Assembly: GCA_003162255.1 (NCBI GenBank)
Contig: PMMJ01000507.1
Location: 1-9,348 of the forward strand
From: Acidobacteriaceae bacterium
GTDB lineage: Bacteria; Acidobacteriota; Terriglobia; Terriglobales; Acidobacteriaceae
Reading direction: 5' to 3'
DNA length: 9,348 nucleotides
Positions 5,771-9,348 of the stretch are shown piece after piece. The position numbers were made by a program, and so were the translations under genes. The first letter of the stretch is position 1. Every line of letters starts with the position of its first letter. The notes under the pieces are model-generated. The model searched no databases. It saw only the letters and a list, made by a program, of their open reading frames with translations, and was not told the DNA's origin.

Positions 5771-6505
5771 CTATTTCTTCACCAGCGTCGCATCCAGGGT
5801 CAGTTCCGATCCCGCCGTAATCGTCATCACCTTCGTCCAAGGTGTGTAGCCCGGCTTTTCGACCCGGAAGCTGTGTTTTCCGGGGACGAGCGCGATCTTT
5901 GCCGGAGTGTATCCCATGGAGTCCCCGTCCACAAACACCTCCGAAAGATACGGAGTGGAGCGCACCGTCACCGTGCCTGTCGCGGGCGGCGGGGGCGGAG
6001 GTGGTGGTGGAACTGGCTCGGGCACGGCGGCCTTGTCGCCCCCAGCTTTCGAAAAGCCGATCATCGATTCCGGCGCTCGCGGCGCGATGTCGAGTTCTGC
6101 CAGCCGTTTTTTTTCTTCCGCGGTGATGGGCCGCATCGGGCCCGCAGTCTTCCGTTGCGTGATATGCAAACGCAGGCTGCCGGTCGACGACCGCAGATAC
6201 AGCGAATCGCCGCTGACCTCCAGTTGCACCGCGTAGCCGGAGACCCATTCTGGCGGAGGTTCCGACTCGGTAGCGGAAAGCTCGTAGGTGCCGGTAATAA
6301 TCCTGTCCTGCACGTGAGCTGAGATCGTGTACTGCGTCCGTTCTTCATCCAGCGGAGTGTTGACCACCCAGACTTTCGTGGACGTAGTAACGGACTTCTT
6401 GACCGAATCGATCCGTCCATATTGATACTGGGCGCAGGCGAACCGGCTGCCACCGGTCAGCAAAATCCCGGTCAGCAGGAGAACGATGAACTGAACGCGC
6501 TTCAT
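5771..6505 (-). CDS. Secreted PEGA-domain protein
   Basis: This 244-residue protein has a signal peptide: KR, then a hydrophobic stretch (4-17), and likely cleavage after ACA (residue 25). The middle part (about 26-160) is beta-rich, contains a VSGDSLYLRSS segment, and is not recognised. A run of prolines (about 163-174) links it to a C-terminal PEGA domain (about 177-244). That domain has the pattern VTVRSTP-x-x-x-V-x-VDG-x-x-x-G-x-TP, then PGKHSFRVEKPGY, and a terminal LDATLVKK strand. PEGA domains are small beta modules found in surface and envelope proteins of acidobacteria and others; the ligand is unknown. The ATG at 6503-6505 has a strong ribosome binding site (GGAAGAAG, complement of 6507-6514). 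It is the first gene of the minus-strand block and 31 nt upstream of ispE, so the two are probably co-transcribed, though no functional link is evident. Confidence 0.85.
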   Translation of the reverse strand: MKRVQFIVLLLTGILLTGGSRFACAQYQYGRIDSVKKSVTTSTKVWVVNTPLDEERTQYTISAHVQDRIITGTYELSATESEPPPEWVSGYAVQLEVSGDSLYLRSSTGSLRLHITQRKTAGPMRPITAEEKKRLAELDIAPRAPESMIGFSKAGGDKAAVPEPVPPPPPPPPPATGTVTVRSTPYLSEVFVDGDSMGYTPAKIALVPGKHSFRVEKPGYTPWTKVMTITAGSELTLDATLVKK

Positions 6506-6550
6506 TCTTCTTCCAGTTTACAGGGTCGCAAGTCCTGAGGATCGGTTCTG

Positions 6551-6608
6551 TCGACGTTCAGCGAAAAACCACGGTGTGCTCGCAGCGCTGATGTGGCCCA
6601 GCCGCGGT
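6551..6608 (-). repeat. Hairpin plus T run upstream of the PEGA gene
   Basis: On the minus strand, ACCGCGG (complement of 6602-6608) can pair with CCGTGGT (complement of 6569-6575, one G-T wobble) around a long loop that contains the palindrome CAGCGCTG. A run of five T follows (complement of 6564-6568). The 20 nt at 6551-6570 match 7799-7818 at 18 positions, in the same orientation, and the second copy also abuts a hairpin. It could act as an attenuator or terminator in the leader of the PEGA gene, whose start is 45 nt downstream, or be a dispersed repeat. The pairing and the repeat are seen directly; the role is inferred. Confidence 0.5.
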
Positions 6609-6650
6609 GATACGAATCCCCAGGGCGCCGCACTATTAGATCAGGAAAAT

Positions 6651-6717
6651 GGACAGGGCGGGGGAATTCGCTCGATGAATTCCCCCTCGGCAAGCAACGC
6701 GTGCCAAAGCCCTGTCC
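6651..6717 (+). promoter_or_regulatory. Nested stem-loop in the leader of the eqolisin-like gene
   Basis: GGACAGGGC (6651-6659) pairs with GCCCTGTCC (6709-6717). Within it, GGGGGAATTC (6660-6669) pairs perfectly with GAATTCCCCC (6677-6686) around a 7-nt loop, directly stacked on the outer 5' arm. The remaining 22 nt on the 3' side can form a small GGCA-TGCC hairpin. The structure ends 3 nt before the ribosome binding site TAGGAG (6721-6726) of the gene starting at 6736. That position suggests control of translation or mRNA stability, or an inserted palindromic element; which of these is not shown. Confidence 0.6.
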
Positions 6718-6735
6718 CCATAGGAGAGTAAGACG

Positions 6736-7695
6736 ATGTCCCGTATCTCAGCGTACTCACGAGTTCTCAAGTCGATCGCCATCACCACGCTGGTTGCTGG
6801 TCTGACCGCAGCCCAAGCCCTGACTCCCGCTGGAGCAAAGCGCCCAGCGGCTGTTCCGGCAAATTATGTCATCACGCCTTTCGGCTACTTCGAGCCCAGC
6901 TGCGTCACGCACTTGGCGAAGGGGGATGATGTGCGGCGAGATGAAAAGGCCATCCTGCACGCGAATGGAAGCTCCGACAAAATCCAGGCGTGCGCCTTTG
7001 CACATTACAAAGCCGACGGAGAAAAGGTAACCGGGGATGAGCACGCCGTTAACCCGCCCTCGATCGGCCATGCCTGGGTTGAATATGCGAGCACCACCAC
7101 GACTTCCTCCTTTGGCTATATGTATGCCTACTGGAACGTCCCCCCAGCGCCGAGCACCAACGACGGCCAGACCGTGTACCTGTTCCCTGGCATGGAGGAC
7201 TACAGCGATGTTGTGACGATCATTCAGCCTGTCTTGGGGTGGAACTCCGATTACGCCTCAGCGTGGGGCATCGCCAGTTGGAATTGCTGCGTGAGCGGCA
7301 CTGTCTTTGAGGCCGCGCCGGAACGAGTCAATTCGGGAGATCTCATCCTGGGCTATATGTTCGACACATGTTCCGCGGGAACAAAGTCTTGCGGCTCGTG
7401 GGACATCGTTACCTATGATGTGACATCGGGAAACTTCTCGGAGTTGCTCGATACCTCAAGTTTTGGGCAGACTTTCAATTGGGCCTTTGGCGGCGCACTG
7501 GAGGTCTATAACATCGCCCAGTGCGGCGATTACCCCTCCAATGGCGCCATCAATTTCTATGAACTGGGGCTCTACAACGACAAGTTTGTCCAGATCGCCA
7601 AGCCGCACTGGACCGTAACCAATCTATCCTCTGGATTGACCCCACAATGCGGCTACGGCGGAACACTGCCGCAGGAAGTAATTCTTAGTTATTGA
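6736..7695 (+). CDS. Secreted eqolisin-like (G1 peptidase fold) protein, function unproven
   Basis: This 319-residue protein has a signal peptide (hydrophobic 12-26, cleavage probably near AQA, residue 28). A possible propeptide-like segment follows (about 29-110), then a Trp/Tyr/Gly-rich beta domain (about 111-319). It belongs to a family of hypothetical secreted proteins that I recall from Acidobacteria and actinomycetes. The order of motifs resembles fungal eqolisins: YWNVPPAPS (132-140), a glycine-bearing strand then TIIQPVLGWN with Q164, YASAWGIASW (173-182), VNSGDLILG (198-206), and FNWAFGGALEVYN with E256. Q164 and E256 would be the catalytic pair. Eight cysteines (56, 86, 184, 185, 212, 219, 263, 305) suggest disulfides. 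The ATG is preceded by TAGGAG (6721-6726). It is a single gene divergent from the PEGA gene. The peptidase activity is inference; it could be a non-enzymatic beta-sandwich protein. Confidence 0.8.
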   Translation: MSRISAYSRVLKSIAITTLVAGLTAAQALTPAGAKRPAAVPANYVITPFGYFEPSCVTHLAKGDDVRRDEKAILHANGSSDKIQACAFAHYKADGEKVTGDEHAVNPPSIGHAWVEYASTTTTSSFGYMYAYWNVPPAPSTNDGQTVYLFPGMEDYSDVVTIIQPVLGWNSDYASAWGIASWNCCVSGTVFEAAPERVNSGDLILGYMFDTCSAGTKSCGSWDIVTYDVTSGNFSELLDTSSFGQTFNWAFGGALEVYNIAQCGDYPSNGAINFYELGLYNDKFVQIAKPHWTVTNLSSGLTPQCGYGGTLPQEVILSY

Positions 7696-7714
7696 TCCGC
7701 CTCTCCATCCAGGT

Positions 7715-7753
7715 GTGGGGTATCCCGGAATCCAACTCCGACGGATACCCCAC
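7715..7753 (+). terminator. Strong hairpin after the eqolisin-like gene, possible terminator
   Basis: GTGGGGTATCC (7715-7725) pairs perfectly with GGATACCCCAC (7743-7753). Inside, CGGA (7726-7729) pairs with TCCG (7737-7740) beside a 2-nt bulge, with a 7-nt loop. It begins 20 nt after the stop codon. No T run follows on the plus strand (CCTTCACC), so it is an atypical terminator or a 3'-end stabilising hairpin. Confidence 0.55.
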
Positions 7754-7798
7754 CCTTCACCGCGCGAGAAGTAGGCGCACGTGCACAGATTGACGCGC

Positions 7799-7859
7799 TC
7801 AACGTTCAGAGAAAAACCCGTGAGTGAGCCACTTTAACTGGGAAGTATAACGCGGGTTT
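7799..7859 (-). terminator. Probable terminator of the REP transposase gene, carrying a repeated 20-mer
   Basis: On the minus strand AAACCCGCG (complement of 7851-7859) pairs with CACGGGTTT (complement of 7814-7822, one G-T wobble). The last T's of the stem run into TTTTTC, a good U tract. The loop (28 nt) contains a small ACTT-AAGT pairing. It lies about 95 nt beyond the transposase stop codon in the right orientation. The 20 nt at 7799-7818 match 6551-6570 at 18 positions. Confidence 0.5.
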
Positions 7860-7885
7860 GTTTCCTAACATGGACCGAAATAACT

Positions 7886-7927
7886 GTGGGTGCGCCACTT
7901 CTCGCGCCTTTCGAGAAGTGGGCCGCC
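7886..7927 (+). repeat. REP element, copy A (downstream of the transposase gene)
   Basis: CCACTTCTCG (7895-7904) pairs perfectly with CGAGAAGTGG (7912-7921) around a 7-nt loop (CGCCTTT). It is preceded by GTGGGTGCG and followed by GCCGCC. Preceding GGGTGCG, stem and loop recur with few changes in copies B and C on the other strand. It lies 28 nt beyond the 3' end of the RAYT gene, in inverse orientation to the other two copies, as is usual for REP pairs flanking RAYT genes. Confidence 0.85.
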
Positions 7928-7954
7928 GGACAGCCGACACCGTTCGACTCGGCT

Positions 7955-8509
7955 TTACGCGGCCGGAGGCCGGATCTTCATCTTCAACACTTGCCACTCA
8001 TTCACTCGTTCCGGACCTGCCTCTCCCAGGGAGTAGGCGCGGAAACTGCTCCAGCGCCAGAGTTCCGGGGAAAGCACCAAACCGCGCTTCACCGGATTGC
8101 GATGCATGTAGCGGAGATTCTCGATGCGCTTCTGCTCGGTCCATACGTTGAAGTCGTAGAACCGTTTCTGCCAAATATGCTGTGGGCCACTTCTCGAAAG
8201 GCATGAGAAGTGACGCACCCCTTGTCGTTGTTCCTCCGCGATTACTCGTCGCGCAAAGCCGAGTTTGCGAGCTTGCATGACTGTCGAAGGAGTCTTCTCC
8301 TGCGGTTCGCTGATTAAGAGGTGAATGTGCTCGGGCATGACCACGTCACCGGCTACGACGAGCTGGTACCGCTTACGCACCTGCTCCAGCACCGTCAGCA
8401 GCAGATCACGGCGGCGCGGAGTGCCGAGCAAGGACTGCCGGCCATAACAACTGCACGTGATGAAATGTAAGTCTCCGGCGCCGTAGTAGCGTCTTAGATC
8501 GCGCCACAT
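7955..8509 (-). CDS. REP-associated tyrosine transposase (RAYT, Y1/HUH family)
   Basis: RAYTs are single-copy, domesticated relatives of IS200/IS605 TnpA that cut single-stranded DNA at REP hairpins and are thought to spread them. The start chosen is the ATG at 8507-8509, giving 184 residues beginning MWRDLRRYYGAGDLHFIT, the usual RAYT opening. The reading frame stays open to 8647, but the extra 46 residues do not look like the family and include a REP sequence. The HUH pair is H61-I-H63 in VVMPEHIHLLI, and the likely nucleophile is Y134 in ENLRYMHRNPVKRGLV. RFYDFNVWTE and the WRWSSF motif are also present. Residues 97-109 (GVRHFSCLSRSGP) are encoded by an in-frame REP copy. No strong ribosome binding site is seen. 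The gene appears intact; whether it is active is not shown. Confidence 0.93.
   Translation of the reverse strand: MWRDLRRYYGAGDLHFITCSCYGRQSLLGTPRRRDLLLTVLEQVRKRYQLVVAGDVVMPEHIHLLISEPQEKTPSTVMQARKLGFARRVIAEEQRQGVRHFSCLSRSGPQHIWQKRFYDFNVWTEQKRIENLRYMHRNPVKRGLVLSPELWRWSSFRAYSLGEAGPERVNEWQVLKMKIRPPAA
8182..8221 (-). repeat. REP element, copy B (inside the transposase gene)
   Basis: CACTTCTC (8188-8195) pairs with GAGAAGTG (8205-8212) around a 9-nt loop. On the minus strand it reads GGGTGCGTCACTTCTC, then a loop ending CCTTTC, then GAGAAGTGGCCCAC. This is nearly identical to copy A on the plus strand. It lies wholly within the RAYT coding sequence and adds about 13 codons without breaking the frame. 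Confidence 0.85.
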
Positions 8510-8601
8510 AGCCACAGCGTAGTCGCGCGAAAGACATTGGCGCGGTGATGGCGCGCACCATCCAGTGGTGACGAAAAACTCTGCCCTTACTCGCGGTGGA
8601 A

Positions 8602-8636
8602 GCCACTTCTCGAAAAGCGCGGGATGTGGCGCTCCC
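8602..8636 (-). repeat. REP element, copy C (upstream of the transposase gene)
   Basis: CCACTTCTCG (8603-8612) pairs with CGGGATGTGG (8620-8629), with one T-T mismatch and one G-T wobble. On the minus strand the sequence GGGAGCGCCAC, a TCCCGCGC-type loop side, and TTTTCGAGAAGTGG matches copies A and B. It is the most diverged copy. It lies about 95 nt upstream of the RAYT ATG, in the same orientation as copy B. The remainder of the 264-nt gap before the cytochrome gene (8637-8773) shows no other convincing feature apart from the cytochrome ribosome binding site. Confidence 0.8.
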
Positions 8637-8773
8637 GGAGAATACACCCTCCGTTTCGTGGTCCGTGATGGCCTTAGCGGACGCGTCGGCTCGGTTGCCG
8701 CGCCCTTGAAAGTAGACTAGAAATAGTTGGTGAGCGGCTACAGTTCGCCCGTGGAGTTCTCCGAGGATCTGAA

Positions 8774-9325
8774 ATGCGCAACTTCGTTCTGGGGATTGTC
8801 ATCACCATTCTGGTTCTGCTGATTGGCGGCCTTGGTCTTGCCTTGCTCGGCTTTCTGCCCACCCGAGCCAACCACGCTCCGCCGGACATGGAGCGTCACT
8901 TCGCCATGAGCGCCCTCGACAATTCGGTGGAGCGCCACGCTCCCCGCCTGAACAATCCCGTGCCCCCCACGGACGAGAATCTGATCGAGGGCCTGAAGAT
9001 ATACACCATGAATTGCGCGCTTTGCCATGGCGGTATCGACCGCCAGCCCTCGACCTTGGCGAAATCGTTTTATCCCCCCGCTCCGAATCTCATTCTTCAC
9101 CCGCCCGATGATGAGGAATGGCATGTCTTCTATGTGATTCGCACCGGCGTCCGCTATAGTGGCATGCCCGCCTGGGACAAGACGCTCTCCGAGCCTCAGA
9201 TATGGAAGCTCACGGCGTTCCTCACCCGCGTCGAAAAGCTGCCGCCGTCGGTCCAGGATTATTGGAAACAATCCAGCGGGGCAGCCCCTCCAACCGGCAC
9301 GCCGGAAGGACATGATCACGAGTAG
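8774..9325 (+). CDS. Membrane-anchored monoheme c-type cytochrome
   Basis: This 183-residue protein has one N-terminal transmembrane segment (about 4-28, uncleaved anchor likely) and a periplasmic class I cytochrome c domain (about 65-155). The heme-binding motif is C81-A-L-C84-H85, and the probable distal ligand is M131 in SGMPAW. The pattern LSEPQIWKLTAFL (138-150) is the usual C-terminal helix that packs on heme. The tail is Pro/Gly-rich and ends in a short His/Asp/Glu stretch (GHDHE). It would carry electrons in the periplasm, but its partner cannot be told from this window. The ATG has GAGG (8763-8766) 7 nt upstream. It is divergent from the RAYT gene and not part of the minus-strand block; any operon partners would lie beyond the window end. 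Confidence 0.93.
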   Translation: MRNFVLGIVITILVLLIGGLGLALLGFLPTRANHAPPDMERHFAMSALDNSVERHAPRLNNPVPPTDENLIEGLKIYTMNCALCHGGIDRQPSTLAKSFYPPAPNLILHPPDDEEWHVFYVIRTGVRYSGMPAWDKTLSEPQIWKLTAFLTRVEKLPPSVQDYWKQSSGAAPPTGTPEGHDHE

Positions 9326-9348
9326 TGGAGCGCCGGGCATCCCCGCCC

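Noticed and set aside
6502..6693. 63-residue minus-strand reading frame upstream of the PEGA gene
   Set aside because: It overlaps the hairpins and the PEGA ribosome binding site, has no recognisable protein features, and its composition follows the repeat sequences.
7806..7997. 63-residue minus-strand reading frame after the transposase gene
   Set aside because: It spans the terminator hairpin and REP copy A and overlaps the transposase 3' end; no family resemblance.
7858..8206. Plus-strand reading frames opposite the transposase gene
   Set aside because: They are antisense to a gene with clear HUH and tyrosine motifs.
8510..8647. Longer start for the REP transposase at 8647 (230 residues)
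   Set aside because: The extra 46 residues do not resemble the family start and are partly encoded by REP copy C; MWRDLRRYYGAGDLHFIT at 8509 is the usual RAYT opening.
7955..8647. Complete insertion sequence around the transposase
   Set aside because: There are no terminal inverted repeats or target duplications; the gene type and flanking REPs fit a RAYT locus and not a self-mobile IS.
8706..8740. Sigma-70 promoter for the cytochrome gene (TTGAAA at 8706)
   Set aside because: No acceptable -10 element lies 16-18 nt downstream of the TTGAAA.

Overview
This window looks like a chromosomal segment of an acidobacterium, most likely class Terriglobia (Koribacter-like). The reasons are the moderately high G+C, the gene order PEGA protein - ispE - tRNA-Gln - prs - rplY(ctc) - pth - rpsF - rpsR - rplI, low-complexity tails on several ribosomal proteins, and many short palindromic intergenic repeats. 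The lineage call is inference from family resemblance; no search was possible.

Region 1 (107-6505, all minus strand, transcribed from 6505 towards 107) is a housekeeping block. A secreted PEGA-domain protein is followed by ispE (isoprenoid precursor synthesis), a tRNA-Gln(UUG) gene, prs (PRPP synthesis), rplY (bL25/CTC), pth (peptidyl-tRNA hydrolase), rpsF (bS6), rpsR (bS18) and rplI (bL9). Most of these serve translation or supply its precursors. Every gap in the block except the 31-nt PEGA-ispE junction holds a repeat. Four gaps carry arrays of a degenerate heptamer (CNAACGA, or TCGTTNG on the other strand). One carries a second heptamer family (CAGTTCT). Two carry other hairpin or dispersed repeats. 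One array runs into the 3' end of ispE and supplies its stop codon.

Region 2 (6506-7798) holds a divergently oriented gene for a secreted, cysteine-rich protein. Its motif order resembles the eqolisin (G1 glutamic peptidase) fold. It is preceded by a strong nested stem-loop and followed by a long hairpin. Two near-identical 20-nt direct repeats (6551-6570 and 7799-7818) lie on either side of it.

Region 3 (7799-8647) is a REP-associated tyrosine transposase (RAYT) locus: a minus-strand HUH transposase gene with three copies of one REP hairpin. One copy lies after the gene, one upstream of it, and one is embedded in frame inside the transposase coding sequence.

Region 4 (8774-9325, plus strand) encodes a membrane-anchored monoheme c-type cytochrome. 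No stretch of 300 bases or more lacks a gene. The most unusual features are the heptad-periodic intergenic arrays, the REP element inside its own presumed mobilising gene, and the eqolisin-like protein.
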